A DNA stretch of 64,000 nt. Source: DATNPH01 sp036703315 (GTDB lineage: Bacteria > Cyanobacteriota > Cyanobacteriia > Cyanobacteriales > Coleofasciculaceae). The notes under the pieces are model-generated. The model was not told where the DNA came from. It ran no database searches and saw only the letters and a list, made by a program, of their open reading frames with translations. Positions 33,055-42,319 of the stretch are shown one piece after another. Numbering within the stretch: the stretch's first letter is position 1; every line of letters begins with the position of its first letter. The stretch covers positions 1 to 64,000 of the forward strand of contig DATNPH010000080.1 in NCBI GenBank assembly GCA_036703315.1. Reading direction: 5' to 3'. The translations under genes and the position numbers were made by a program.

Positions 33055-33936
33055 GTGTTTAATCAAATACCTAATGTCTTTGGTTCCCTATCCCAGAGAA
33101 AAAGTGTGAGCAGTTTAGCAGTGAGCCAACCCCAAAAACTCCGATTAGTCTCTTATCTAGCTCCCAATATGTTCAGGTTTTATGAGGATGTTGGGGCATA
33201 TCTGAGTCGTGTATTGGGTGTAGAAACTCAACTGGTGCAGAGCCAGTATGACCCGCTACAAGACCCAATGCTGCTACAAGACCAACTGGATATTGCCTTT
33301 ATTTGTGGCTTGCCCTTCGCACGGTATCACAGAGTAACAGGAAGTCAACTACAAGCGCTTGTTGCACCAACAATGCAAGCCAGTCGTTATCAAAATCGCC
33401 CTGTTTATTTTACTGACATCATCGTTAACGCTGAGAGCAATCTCCTAAGCTTTGATGACTTGGGGGGTAAAACTTTATGTTACAACGATCTAGGGTCGAA
33501 CAGTGGCTACAACCTAGTACGCCAACGGCTAATGCAGGGAGGATACCCTAATAGCTTTTTTGGCAAGGTTATTGAATCCGGTTCGCATCAACGCTCTGTC
33601 CAGCTAGTTGCTAATGGTCTAGCTGACTGTTCGGCGATTGATAGCACTGTTTTAGAACAAGAACTACGCATTTCTCCTAATTTATCAAATCACTTACGAG
33701 TCATTGAGTCAATTGGGCCATGCCCGATGCCACCCGTTGTTGCCGCTAAGCACCTCGGTTCACTATGGCTGGATAAGCTACAGTCGGTGCTATGCCAACC
33801 GGATACACAATTGCGATCAGCAATGGCTCAAGCAGGGATACAGGGCTATGTGGCTGTGCAATCTGAAGATTATGAAGCGATCGCTATCATGTACGATGCG
33901 GCTTTACAGGCAGGCTACGAGACAATCGGCTTTTAA
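33055..33936 (+). CDS. PhnD/SsuA-like substrate-binding protein without signal peptide
   Basis: The protein has 293 residues from a GTG start; a later start is possible. The fold is that of phosphonate-type periplasmic binding proteins (LDIAFICGLPFARY, FDDLGGKTLCYNDLGSNSGYN, VANGLADCSAIDSTV). The N-terminus has no hydrophobic signal. It is therefore probably cytoplasmic, and may be a sensor or enzyme-like relative rather than a transporter component. No ABC permease or ATPase accompanies it. Confidence 0.8.
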   Translation: MFNQIPNVFGSLSQRKSVSSLAVSQPQKLRLVSYLAPNMFRFYEDVGAYLSRVLGVETQLVQSQYDPLQDPMLLQDQLDIAFICGLPFARYHRVTGSQLQALVAPTMQASRYQNRPVYFTDIIVNAESNLLSFDDLGGKTLCYNDLGSNSGYNLVRQRLMQGGYPNSFFGKVIESGSHQRSVQLVANGLADCSAIDSTVLEQELRISPNLSNHLRVIESIGPCPMPPVVAAKHLGSLWLDKLQSVLCQPDTQLRSAMAQAGIQGYVAVQSEDYEAIAIMYDAALQAGYETIGF

Positions 33937-34102
33937 AAGGAACAGCACTGACTTAAGGGAAAAGTTGTTGTTAGGAAAAACCTGGCTTGGGGGGCTTCCC
34001 CCCAAACCCCTTCCTAACTGAAGCTCTAGTTGGGAACCCAGCGCCTCCCCCAGACCCCCTGCGCAAGGGCTTATCGATGATTAAGTCAGTGCCATTCCTC
34101 TT
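33935..34102. mobile_element. MITE-like inverted-repeat element between convergent genes
   Basis: GGAACAGCACTGACTTAA (33939-33956) is matched inverted at 34081-34098 with two mismatches; with one more mismatch the match extends to about 22 bases. Inside is a strong hairpin: GTTAGGAA/TTCCTAAC (33971-33978, 34012-34019) around GGGGGG/CCCCCC (33990-34004). The unit overlaps the PhnD-like stop codon and supplies the last codons of the gene opposite. Confidence 0.7.
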
Positions 34103-35446
34103 GAAAGAGCTGTGCTTTTGGATGGCTAGGCGGCTAGCGACAGTACTTGGCGACAATCCACCCTGAATGGAGGGAATATAGCGACGGGCAGCAAAGCGCT
34201 TTTGTAGTAGATGAAGTGCTTGATGGTTCTGCTCAGCACGTAGCCATGCATCAAGATACACTTGCTCAAATAGGTCACGCTGGGCATGACTACCGCCGAT
34301 CGCGTATAGACAGGATAAAGTTGACCCTAGTTCAATACTTGCTGTCGCCCAATCTCCTCTTGCATGGGCAACCATCCCTTTAGCCGCTGGCACCACTACC
34401 TCAGTCCACGTCCGTCGGATATAGGGCTTGGCAGTTTTTGTGTACTCTTGCATGCTCAACAGCATCTCGTCCACTAACTCATTTTGATCAGCCCGTGCCA
34501 AAGCGTAAATGTAATGCAAATCCTGGAAAGGTAGGGCATGTTCATGAATTCGCGCTCTCAGGTAAGGGACAAGGTTCTCCCAGCGATTGCCTACATCTAA
34601 CCCTCTTAACTCCAATCGCAATAGCACCTGAATTGCACCGATTTGGTCTTTGGGAGACTCTTTCCAAGCATGACCCCAGACGTGAGTATCATACAGCTCC
34701 AGGACTTTCTGAATATCTAGTTGCTCCAGGTAATAGAGGGCGATGTGCCACCAGTTGTGGGTGTAAAGCATGGAATTGCAATTGTCCCAAGTATCTGAGA
34801 GGCTTTCCATCCAGGCAATCCCTTCTTCAATCCGCCCCTGTGTTTCCATCACATGGGCAACAGCATGATGCGCCCACGGGTCATTGCGGTTTATTTGTGT
34901 TGCCCGTCGCCCCATGGCTTCAGCCTCACCCAAGCGGTGGCACTGCTCTAAACCGAAGGCAACCATGCCGTATAGGTAGTGATTTTCATGATTAGCTAGT
35001 AGAACTTTTTCGGCAATCTGAAGCAGTTTTTCTTTGTCCCCCTGATAGAAATAGTGGTACTGACCCAACTGGACGGCAAGCAGGTCATGGGGATATTTTG
35101 TGGTAATCGTTTCAGCGTAGGCGATCAACTTATCAATGGCACCTGTCGCCCAAGCTTCAACTGCCGATATGAAAAGCTTTTCGCGCTCAGTTGTTTTGTC
35201 TTTATGCTTTTTAGCTGTTTGGAGATAGGGTGCAGCTTTACGACGAGACTCGGCACATTCGTGAGAGAGGTATAAGGCGGCTGCATGAGCATTAGCGATC
35301 GCACAGGTTGGATCTGCCTCAATCGCTTTGAGAATGACTAAGGCATCTTTGCCATAGGCAAGTGCCTGGTCGGTATAGCGATTAATGGCAGCGATCGTTT
35401 CTGGCGAATCTGTCGTAACGTCTAGTCCTTGAGAATCCCGTAACAT
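33971..35446 (-). CDS. Tetratricopeptide-repeat protein, TTC38-like
   Basis: I start at the ATG at 35446, with GGAG 10 bases upstream. Upstream codons to 35623 run through pyrimidine-rich intergenic sequence. The 491 residues carry helical repeats, with the family phrases DPWAHHAVAHVMETQGRIEEGIAWM and NWWHIALYYLE known from TTC38 proteins. The biochemical role is unknown. The last 40 or so residues (NGTDLIIDKPLRRGSGGGAG onward) are encoded by the inverted-repeat element at 33935-34102. They are therefore not ancestral; the gene may have lost its original end. Confidence 0.82.
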   Translation of the reverse strand: MLRDSQGLDVTTDSPETIAAINRYTDQALAYGKDALVILKAIEADPTCAIANAHAAALYLSHECAESRRKAAPYLQTAKKHKDKTTEREKLFISAVEAWATGAIDKLIAYAETITTKYPHDLLAVQLGQYHYFYQGDKEKLLQIAEKVLLANHENHYLYGMVAFGLEQCHRLGEAEAMGRRATQINRNDPWAHHAVAHVMETQGRIEEGIAWMESLSDTWDNCNSMLYTHNWWHIALYYLEQLDIQKVLELYDTHVWGHAWKESPKDQIGAIQVLLRLELRGLDVGNRWENLVPYLRARIHEHALPFQDLHYIYALARADQNELVDEMLLSMQEYTKTAKPYIRRTWTEVVVPAAKGMVAHARGDWATASIELGSTLSCLYAIGGSHAQRDLFEQVYLDAWLRAEQNHQALHLLQKRFAARRYIPSIQGGLSPSTVASRLAIQKHSSFKRNGTDLIIDKPLRRGSGGGAGFPTRASVRKGFGGKPPKPGFS

Positions 35447-35875
35447 GCTTTCTAGCTCCAATTTGCCTGTATCTATAACCCAACGGCTACAACCGAGTGG
35501 AACTCCATCAATCAATGTACTATAAATTGATAGGGATACTGTATTTATGGAAGTATTGCATAGCCAATGGCAGACGGCAAGAATTTGTCCATCCCCCCTG
35601 CTCCCTGCGCCCTTTCTCCCCAATCTCTTCTCGCCCCCTGCCTCAAGTTGACTGGTAGTCTATAAGTAGTAGATTTGATTAGCGATCAGCTGAGGTGGAA
35701 TTTACACGCTGAGGCGATCGCATTTTTTGACTTTTGGCTTCTAAGACTCCATCTCAGTCAGCTGGCTGGACGATGCTAAGGGGAGAGCGGTTGCGACCTA
35801 AAATTGAACAGAAGCTTTTTTAAAAGGCGCTGACCTCATACACAAGCTTCTATCGCCCTCTCACAAGAGAATTTA
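35447..35875. other. Intergenic region upstream of lgt
   Basis: These 429 bases contain a pyrimidine-rich tract at 35590-35640, an AT-rich stretch near 35515-35550 (likely promoter of the TPR gene) and a HIP1-like site near 35714. No gene is supported. Confidence 0.5.
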
Positions 35876-36763
35876 ATGCTGCAAGCCATGTCTCCTCTGA
35901 CTCTGGCGTTTCAATTTACTTCTCCAGGCCCTATTCTGGTAAAGCTCGGACCGTTAACAGTCCGTTGGTACGGTTTGTTGATTGCCTCAGCTGTGTTGAT
36001 CGGTGTCAGTCTTTCTCAGTACCTAGCTAAGCGCCGTAAGGTTGACCCAAACCTCATAGGCGACCTAGCAATCTGGCTAGTCATCGCGGCAATTCCTTGT
36101 GCCAGACTTTATTACGTCCTGTTTGAATGGGAACAATACGCTCAGCACCCCGACCAAATTATCGCAATTTGGAATGGTGGCATTGCGATTCATGGTGCCA
36201 TTCTGGGTGGTACCTTGGCAGCAACAATTTTTGCCCGCATCCAGAAAATATCCGTCTGGCTTTTAGCAGACCTTGTCGTTCCTTCCCTGATCTTGGGTCA
36301 AGCGATCGGACGTTGGGGTAATTTCTTCAATTCTGAAGCGTTTGGAGCGCCTACCAATTTACCGTGGAAACTGTACATTCCACCAGAGCGTCGCCCCCTA
36401 GAGTTCATCAATGTTGAGTACTTTCATCCCACCTTTCTCTACGAGTCCCTATGGAACTTGATGGTCTTTGGAATATTGATGACGTTGTTCTTTCGAGATT
36501 TACGCAGAAGACCGCATCTGAAGGTAGGGACTTTGGCTTTGGTGTACTTAGTCGCTTATAGTGCTGGTCGAGTCTGGATTGAGGGCCTGCGTACAGATAG
36601 TTTAATGGTCGGTCCCTTACGCATGGCTCAAATCGTGAGTTTAACCGCGATCGCTATAGGGCTTGTTGGTCTAACGTGGCTATATCTGCTTGGTCGTTCC
36701 TTGCCAGATGTCGTTCCCGCTGAAAATCAACAGTGGGATAAGGTTGAGATTGAGAGGGAGTAG
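35876..36763 (+). CDS. lgt: Prolipoprotein diacylglyceryl transferase
   Basis: The protein has 295 residues and seven membrane helices. The signature GRWGNFFNSEAFG (about 144-156) is intact, with HPTFLYESLWN and the Arg-rich loops. Lgt transfers diacylglycerol from phosphatidylglycerol to the lipobox Cys of prelipoproteins, the first step of lipoprotein maturation. Several lipoproteins of this window are its likely clients. The start is ATG 35876 or the ATG four codons later. Confidence 0.96.
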   Translation: MLQAMSPLTLAFQFTSPGPILVKLGPLTVRWYGLLIASAVLIGVSLSQYLAKRRKVDPNLIGDLAIWLVIAAIPCARLYYVLFEWEQYAQHPDQIIAIWNGGIAIHGAILGGTLAATIFARIQKISVWLLADLVVPSLILGQAIGRWGNFFNSEAFGAPTNLPWKLYIPPERRPLEFINVEYFHPTFLYESLWNLMVFGILMTLFFRDLRRRPHLKVGTLALVYLVAYSAGRVWIEGLRTDSLMVGPLRMAQIVSLTAIAIGLVGLTWLYLLGRSLPDVVPAENQQWDKVEIERE

Positions 36764-36828
36764 GAGTGGAGAGTGGGGAGATGGAGGAGAGTTTTGAAAG
36801 CCGCCAATTCCCAATTCTGAATAAAAAA

Positions 36829-36853
36829 AGCCCTAGAGTTGAACTCTAGAGCT
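36829..36853 (-). terminator. Hairpin reading as a minus-strand terminator between lgt and cobM
   Basis: CTAGAGT/ACTCTAG (36833-36839, 36843-36849) with an AGC/GCT base is preceded on the + strand by A7. On the minus strand it therefore ends in CTTTTTTT. No minus-strand gene is annotated upstream of it. Confidence 0.5.
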
Positions 36854-36955
36854 GAACCAGGGTGCATCTACCATTACTTTATTTCTAGGGAAATGGGGTT
36901 AATCCGGAACAATTCTGGTAATTTAGAGGATTCCGTCAGAAACCCTATCGTTTGT

Positions 36956-37819
36956 ATGTCTCCATCCGCTGACTCTATCCAGCTTCAGAACTTACTCCCT
37001 CCCCTTGCACCAGCCGTCTACATCATTGGTGCAGGACCAGGAGATCCAGATCTATTGACGGTTAAGGCACACAAAATTCTTCAACGGGCGGATGTAATTG
37101 TGTTTGCTGATTCTCTAGTTCCGAAGCAGATGTTGCAGGATGTTCGCCCCGATGCTGAGATTGTTCGTACTGGCAATAAAACTCTTGAAGAGATTGTGCC
37201 ACTGATGATTGACCGAGTGCGATCGCATAAATCAGTTGTTCGCCTCCATTCTGGTGATCTGACGCTCTACAGTGCCATCCACGAGCAAATCCAAGCCCTC
37301 GCCGAAGCCGAGATTCCCTTTGAACTCATTCCAGGAATCAGCGCTTTCCAGGCAGCCGCCGCCAAACTCGGCGTTGAGCTAACGGTGCCAGGACTGGTAC
37401 AAACTATTATCCTCACCCGCATCAGTGGTCGTGCCTCAGCCGTGCCTGAGTCTGAAGAGTTGGCATCTCTGGCAGCCCATCAAGCAAGTCTGTGCCTATA
37501 CCTCAGTGCCCGTCACGTTGAAGAGGCGCAAGCGAAACTCTTAGAACACTATCCAGCAGATACACCTGTAGCGGTTTGCTTCCGCATCGGTTGGCCTGAT
37601 GAACAAATCTGGCTTGTTCCCCTTGACAAAATGGCAACAGTTACTCAAGAGGAAAATCTGATTCGGACGACACTCTATGTGATTAGTCCGGCGCTGGCAA
37701 CTGTAGGAAAGACAGGTATGCACTCAGCGTTCTCAATGGAGCTAGCTCGTTCGCGTCTCTACCACCCTGAACACTCCCATCTGTTTCGTCCCTCTCGCTC
37801 ACACGATTCGATAACCTGA
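36956..37819 (+). CDS. cobM: Precorrin-4/cobalt-precorrin-4 C11-methyltransferase
   Basis: I start at the ATG at 36956 (MSPSADS); a TTG at 36839 would start inside a hairpin. The 287 residues show the SAM-dependent tetrapyrrole methylase fold: YIIGAGPGDPDLLTVKAHK, ADVIVFADSLV, VVRLHSGDLTLYSAIHEQI, IPGISAFQAAAAKLGVELTVP. The sequence fits CobM/CbiF, which methylates C-11 in corrin synthesis, the pathway that also uses CobN. The C-terminal 30 residues are not conserved. Confidence 0.92.
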   Translation: MSPSADSIQLQNLLPPLAPAVYIIGAGPGDPDLLTVKAHKILQRADVIVFADSLVPKQMLQDVRPDAEIVRTGNKTLEEIVPLMIDRVRSHKSVVRLHSGDLTLYSAIHEQIQALAEAEIPFELIPGISAFQAAAAKLGVELTVPGLVQTIILTRISGRASAVPESEELASLAAHQASLCLYLSARHVEEAQAKLLEHYPADTPVAVCFRIGWPDEQIWLVPLDKMATVTQEENLIRTTLYVISPALATVGKTGMHSAFSMELARSRLYHPEHSHLFRPSRSHDSIT

Positions 37820-37846
37820 ATAATAGGGTGAAATCTCTAAAATGAT

Positions 37847-38245
37847 ATGAATTCAACCAGTTGCCCAAAATGTGCAGGAAGCTTAGAGCAAGTCATTTGT
37901 TCCGGGATTGAAGTTGATCGTTGTCTCTACTGCAAAGGAATTTGGTTTGATTCCCTTGAGGCAGAAAAGCTTAAAGCCATTAAAGGTTCTGAGAGTTTGG
38001 ATATTGGGAACCCAGAAACTGGCAGTCAGCTTGATCAAATCACCAAAGATGTTGACTGCCCTCGTTGTACAGCGATAATGACTCGCATGGTTGACATCGA
38101 TCAGCACTGTATCTGGTATGAAAAATGCCCAGCTTGCCACGGTGTCTGGTTGGATGCTGGTGAGTTTAGAAAATTTAAGGACAACTTCAATCGTCAAGGA
38201 ATTCTGGAACAAGCGATGAATGTTTTTCGCTGGAAACGGCAGTGA
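37847..38245 (+). CDS. Tandem zinc-ribbon (TFIIB-type) protein
   Basis: The protein has 132 residues with two copies of the CPxC-X(15)-CxxCxGxWxD motif: CPKC/CLYCKGIWFD and CPRC/CPACHGVWLDAGEF. Each probably binds one zinc. Proteins of this type are widespread and uncharacterised. It lies 27 bases after cobM and may be co-transcribed. Confidence 0.85.
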   Translation: MNSTSCPKCAGSLEQVICSGIEVDRCLYCKGIWFDSLEAEKLKAIKGSESLDIGNPETGSQLDQITKDVDCPRCTAIMTRMVDIDQHCIWYEKCPACHGVWLDAGEFRKFKDNFNRQGILEQAMNVFRWKRQ

Positions 38246-38331
38246 ATCGCTAATCCCTCAAAAGGACAACCCCTATCTTCGTATAGATTGGTAAACTAAT
38301 GCCTTAGATGACGAAATAGGTAAGTACAACC

Positions 38332-38811
38332 TTGCTAGACGAACAAGCTAAGAAAACAATGCTGCGTAAGATTCCCCACGGGATCTACATCTGCGGTGTT
38401 AAGGATGGAGAAGAGATTAACGGTTTTACCATAAGTTGGTTGATGCAGTCCTCGTTTAAACCACCGCAGGTGGTCAACTGTGTCAACAAAAACCATACAT
38501 CCCACGAAATGATCAAAAACAGTGGGGTCTTTGCCATCAGCTTTCTGGATAACGAACAAAAAGACCTCGCCCAGAAATTTTTTCAGCCACTACGCCGCGT
38601 CGGTAATCGTTTCGAGGACGTGGAATTCTACACGGGAGAAACGGGTTGTCCGATCATCTCCGACTCATTGGGTTATGTGGAATGTAAGGTAGTCGGCGCA
38701 GTAGAACAAGGTGATCACACAGTTTTTGTTGGAGAAGTGATTGCCTCAGGTATCCATCGGGAGGGCAAACAACTCTTATTGGAAGATACCGGGTGGCAAT
38801 ATGGCGGTTGA
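38332..38811 (+). CDS. Flavin reductase-like FMN-binding protein
   Basis: The protein has 159 residues from a TTG start with AGGTAAG upstream; an ATG nine codons later is the alternative. The flavin-reductase split barrel is recognisable: IPHGIYICGVKDGEEINGFTISW, then QSSFKPPQV and VGEVIASG. It probably reduces or uses FMN with NAD(P)H, or binds FMN as an electron carrier. It is a short single-domain member. Confidence 0.85.
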   Translation: MLDEQAKKTMLRKIPHGIYICGVKDGEEINGFTISWLMQSSFKPPQVVNCVNKNHTSHEMIKNSGVFAISFLDNEQKDLAQKFFQPLRRVGNRFEDVEFYTGETGCPIISDSLGYVECKVVGAVEQGDHTVFVGEVIASGIHREGKQLLLEDTGWQYGG

Positions 38812-39108
38812 AAAGTTTTGAGAAGAACTTCTCACTCCAAGCGAGTAGGTAAGCAAGTCAAAATTTAAAAGTCAAAAAGGGGAAATCTAGTGACAGCAAA
38901 ACTCTGGATGGTTGCCTGTATGCCAATTAAATGTGGAGCTGCTTAGTTATTAGCTTTCTTACCCCTGTTACTAATTCTATTTTTGACCGCTACACATCAG
39001 GTTATCCCTCTTATATTACCTCTCGCTTTAAGCCTCTTGCCTTTTCCAGGTTGATGTGTAGCCTCATAAAATAGACTTAATATCTACTATTGAGTGCTAG
39101 GAAAAATT

Positions 39109-39462
39109 ATGCCGTTAATTAAAGTACAAACGTCTGTATCTGTTCCTGAGTCTACTGTTGTTGAAGGACTGTTGAAGATGCTTTCGGCTAAGTTGGCAAA
39201 GCATTTAAGCAAGCCAGAGTCTTATGTAATGACTGCTTTTGAGCCAGAGGTAGCGATGACTTTTGCTGGCACAACTGAGCCAGTTTGCTACATCGAAATC
39301 AAAAGTATTGGCAGCATGAGTCCGGCACAAACTAAGACAATGAGCCAGGATTTTTGCCAAGTGGTTAATGAAAAGCTAGATGTACCTATTAACCGAATTT
39401 ATATTGAATTTGCTGATGCTAAGGGTGCAATGTGGGGTTGGAATGGCTCAACATTTGGGTGA
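39109..39462 (+). CDS. MIF/tautomerase superfamily protein
   Basis: I choose the ATG at 39109 because it places Pro immediately after Met (MPLIKVQTSV). The free N-terminal proline is the catalytic base in this superfamily; AGGA lies upstream. The 117 residues match macrophage migration inhibitory factor-like proteins: YVMTAFEPEVAMTFAGT, CYIEIKSIGSM, and a C-terminal RIYIEFADAKGAMWGWNGSTFG, which is MIF-like to the last residues. It probably forms a trimer with keto-enol tautomerase activity. The bacterial role is unknown. Confidence 0.92.
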   Translation: MPLIKVQTSVSVPESTVVEGLLKMLSAKLAKHLSKPESYVMTAFEPEVAMTFAGTTEPVCYIEIKSIGSMSPAQTKTMSQDFCQVVNEKLDVPINRIYIEFADAKGAMWGWNGSTFG

Positions 39463-39505
39463 CCAAAGATTTAATGTGCAACTTAAGCGCTAATCAGCTT
39501 ATCAG

Positions 39506-42319
39506 TCAAGTTACTGCTACTGATTCAGATGATTCAGTTGCACTGCTAGAGCGTTCACGGCTTTGTTGTATCGGAATCTCAATCGAAAACTCTGTTCCTA
39601 CGCCTGGCATTGACTCGCATTGCAGGCTACCTTTATGCTTGTCCACTACAATCTGATAGCTAATCGATAACCCCAAACCAGTCCCTTTCCCTATTGGCTT
39701 TGTGGTAAAGAACGGATCAAACAACTGTAGTTTTACCTTTTCTGTCATCCCCGGACCGTTATCTGCTATTCGCACAGTCACATGATTGGTAGATGAGACT
39801 TCTGTACGAATACGAATCCAAAGGGTTACAGGTTGCTCTTTAGCAGGTTTTAGGTTAGTTGGGGTTGAACTTTCAACCTTCAACTCTTCTAGGGCGTCAA
39901 TGGCATTACCCAGAAGATTCATAAAAACTTGATTCAGCTGAGAAGGATAGCACTCTACTGGAGGCAATTTTCCATACTCTTTGAGTACTACAATGGCGGG
40001 ACGCTCCGCCTGGGCTTTCAGTCGATGATGCAAAATTAACAGGGTACTCTCTATACCTTCGTGGATATCGACGGGTTGTACCTGTACTTGGTCGAGGCGT
40101 GAGAAGTTCCGTAGGCTCAGTACCAGGTGACGAATACGTTCTGCTCCAGTTTCCATAGAGCAGAGAACTTTGGGCAAATCCTCAATTAAAAAATCTAGCT
40201 CAATGCCTTCAGCATGAGTCTTTATTTCTGGGGCGGGGTTGGGATAATGCTTTCGATAAAGGCGTACCAATTGCAGCAGGTCTTTAATATATTCGTTAGC
40301 GTAATGTAGGTTGCCGTAGATGAAACTTGTAGGATTGTTGATTTCATGAGCAACACCGGCAACTAGAGTTCCTAAAGTAGACATTTTTTCAGTCTGCACT
40401 AACTGAGTTTGGTAGGAATGCAGGTCATGCAGAGCTTGCTTGAGTTGTTCAGCCTGAGCTTTGGCTAAGTCGGCAGAGGTACGGGTTTGAGCGTAAAGTT
40501 CCGCTTGGTCGATCGCGATCGCGAGTTGGTCAACGACAGCAGCGATTAATTCCACTTCATGATCACTCCAAGGGCGGCGTTCCTGGAACTGTTCACATAC
40601 AATCACTCCCTTTTGATAGGAACGAGTTTGAACAGGCGCAACAAGGAGCGACTTTAGTCCCAAGGCAACGAGGCGATCTTGACTGCTGACATCCAACTGC
40701 ACATCTGTAACAATGTCATCAATTCTGAGCAAATCTCGCTCATGCATTGGTGCATTTAACGTTTTTACATACTCAACGGTACTCGGCCAGTACAACTCGA
40801 CGGGAAGTCCTGAATCGTAAGCTGCATGCATCAGTTCAAAGTGAGGAGCGTCGGTTGATTTGTGGTACCACAAAAACTGGCAGCGATCGAGTTCTAGTAG
40901 ACTACGAATTTCTTGGACAGCTGTTCTTAAAATCTCGTCTAATTCTAGGGAACTACGGATTTGACTAGACAGGCGACGTTTAAGCAGTTCTTCCCGTGCT
41001 TGCAGTTCTCGAAATCGCGCTTCTGACTCTACAAGTTCATTTTGTGTTGTTTGTAGCTGTTCATTGATAGCCAGCAATTGAGCCATCGCTATCTCGACTT
41101 CACGGGACTTTTGTTCGAGCAGGCAGTTGTATTGAATTGATTGTGACACTTCAGCCAGCATATCAAAGACCACTGGCGAGACCGTATCACTCAACTCTTC
41201 GAGTCCTAACCAAGGTTGGGGTTTTATAACACCAGCACTGGTAAAAACAATCTGAAATTGACCATTCGGCAAAATCCTACCAATACGACAAGGCTTATTA
41301 AGATGGTTGTTCTGTTCAATACTGACGTTTCCCCCAGGTGCCTCAAAGGTTTGCCCATAAGCTGCCTCACGTACTAGGTCAACCTCAAAACTTCCAGCTT
41401 TTTCCACGGCTTGTTTCCACAGATAAACCTGAAAATAGGCTGCCTCAATGGGGTCGCTAGTCACGCGATCGCTACCATACAGACGCTGGAAATTCTCAAC
41501 AAAGGCTTGATTTCTAGGTGTGTCGATACTCTGAAAGTAGCTCCAACTGGCATAGTGGCCAGCCGCAACGTCGCCACCAATGCGTCGGAGTTCCTCTTCA
41601 GCAATACTGATTGCCATAATCGGAATTTCTTCGGCGCTAATTCCAGCTTCCTTATACTGCTTGTAGAACGATAAGTTGCTGTCACCATTAAGGGTATTAA
41701 AGACGATATCTGGTTTAGCTTGTTTGATTCTCTCAATCAGACTACTAAACTCTGTAGTCCCCAGAGGCACGTACTCTTCCCCAGCTAAGGTAGCGCTTTT
41801 CTGTTTAAGTTGAGCTTTAATAATCTTGTTGGCGGTACGGGGAAAAACATAGTCAGATCCCACCAGATAAAAGCTCTTGCCCTTGTTCTTCAATAACCAA
41901 TCAACGGCTGGTCCTACTTGTTGGTTTGGACACAAGCCCGTGTAGAAAATTTGACGTGAGCATTCGAGTCCTTCATACTCAACGGGATACCACATCAGGG
42001 CATTGAATTCTTCCAACACAGGCAAGACAGCTTTGCGGCTTGCTGAAGTCCACCCTCCGAAAATAGTGGCAACCTTGTCTTTTTCGATGAGCGATCGAGC
42101 TTTGAGGGCGAAGTTTGGTGGCTTAGAGGCTCCATCTTCAATTACGGCTTCGATACGTCTACCTAAGACACCACCAGCTTTGTTAATTTCGGCGATCGCC
42201 ATCAGTTCCGCATCCTTCAACGACGCCTCACTAATTGCCATCGTTCCGCTCAAGGAGTGTAGGATTCCGACACGTACAGTAGAATCCGGTCTAACCAACG
42301 GCTGGCTTGTTTCACTCAT
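39506..42319 (-). CDS. Sensor histidine kinase with N-terminal UrtA-like (urea/amide) binding domain
   Basis: I start at the ATG at 42319 (MSETSQP); an alternative is 42361. Residues about 15-385 align by eye along their whole length with urea ABC transporter binding protein UrtA (VGILHSLSGTMAISEASLKD, FGGWTSASRKAVLPV, FYLVGSDYVFPRTANKIIK, NTLNGDSNLSFYKQYK, DPIEAAYFQVYLWKQAVEKAG). There is no signal peptide or membrane helix, so the binding domain should lie in the cytoplasm. A coiled coil, a GAF domain and a HisKA/HATPase core follow, with phospho-His658 in GVAHEINNP and G boxes DNGPGMT and GKGTGLGLS. It probably senses intracellular urea or a short amide. No response regulator is adjacent. 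Confidence 0.92.
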   Translation of the reverse strand: MSETSQPLVRPDSTVRVGILHSLSGTMAISEASLKDAELMAIAEINKAGGVLGRRIEAVIEDGASKPPNFALKARSLIEKDKVATIFGGWTSASRKAVLPVLEEFNALMWYPVEYEGLECSRQIFYTGLCPNQQVGPAVDWLLKNKGKSFYLVGSDYVFPRTANKIIKAQLKQKSATLAGEEYVPLGTTEFSSLIERIKQAKPDIVFNTLNGDSNLSFYKQYKEAGISAEEIPIMAISIAEEELRRIGGDVAAGHYASWSYFQSIDTPRNQAFVENFQRLYGSDRVTSDPIEAAYFQVYLWKQAVEKAGSFEVDLVREAAYGQTFEAPGGNVSIEQNNHLNKPCRIGRILPNGQFQIVFTSAGVIKPQPWLGLEELSDTVSPVVFDMLAEVSQSIQYNCLLEQKSREVEIAMAQLLAINEQLQTTQNELVESEARFRELQAREELLKRRLSSQIRSSLELDEILRTAVQEIRSLLELDRCQFLWYHKSTDAPHFELMHAAYDSGLPVELYWPSTVEYVKTLNAPMHERDLLRIDDIVTDVQLDVSSQDRLVALGLKSLLVAPVQTRSYQKGVIVCEQFQERRPWSDHEVELIAAVVDQLAIAIDQAELYAQTRTSADLAKAQAEQLKQALHDLHSYQTQLVQTEKMSTLGTLVAGVAHEINNPTSFIYGNLHYANEYIKDLLQLVRLYRKHYPNPAPEIKTHAEGIELDFLIEDLPKVLCSMETGAERIRHLVLSLRNFSRLDQVQVQPVDIHEGIESTLLILHHRLKAQAERPAIVVLKEYGKLPPVECYPSQLNQVFMNLLGNAIDALEELKVESSTPTNLKPAKEQPVTLWIRIRTEVSSTNHVTVRIADNGPGMTEKVKLQLFDPFFTTKPIGKGTGLGLSISYQIVVDKHKGSLQCESMPGVGTEFSIEIPIQQSRERSSSATESSESVAVT

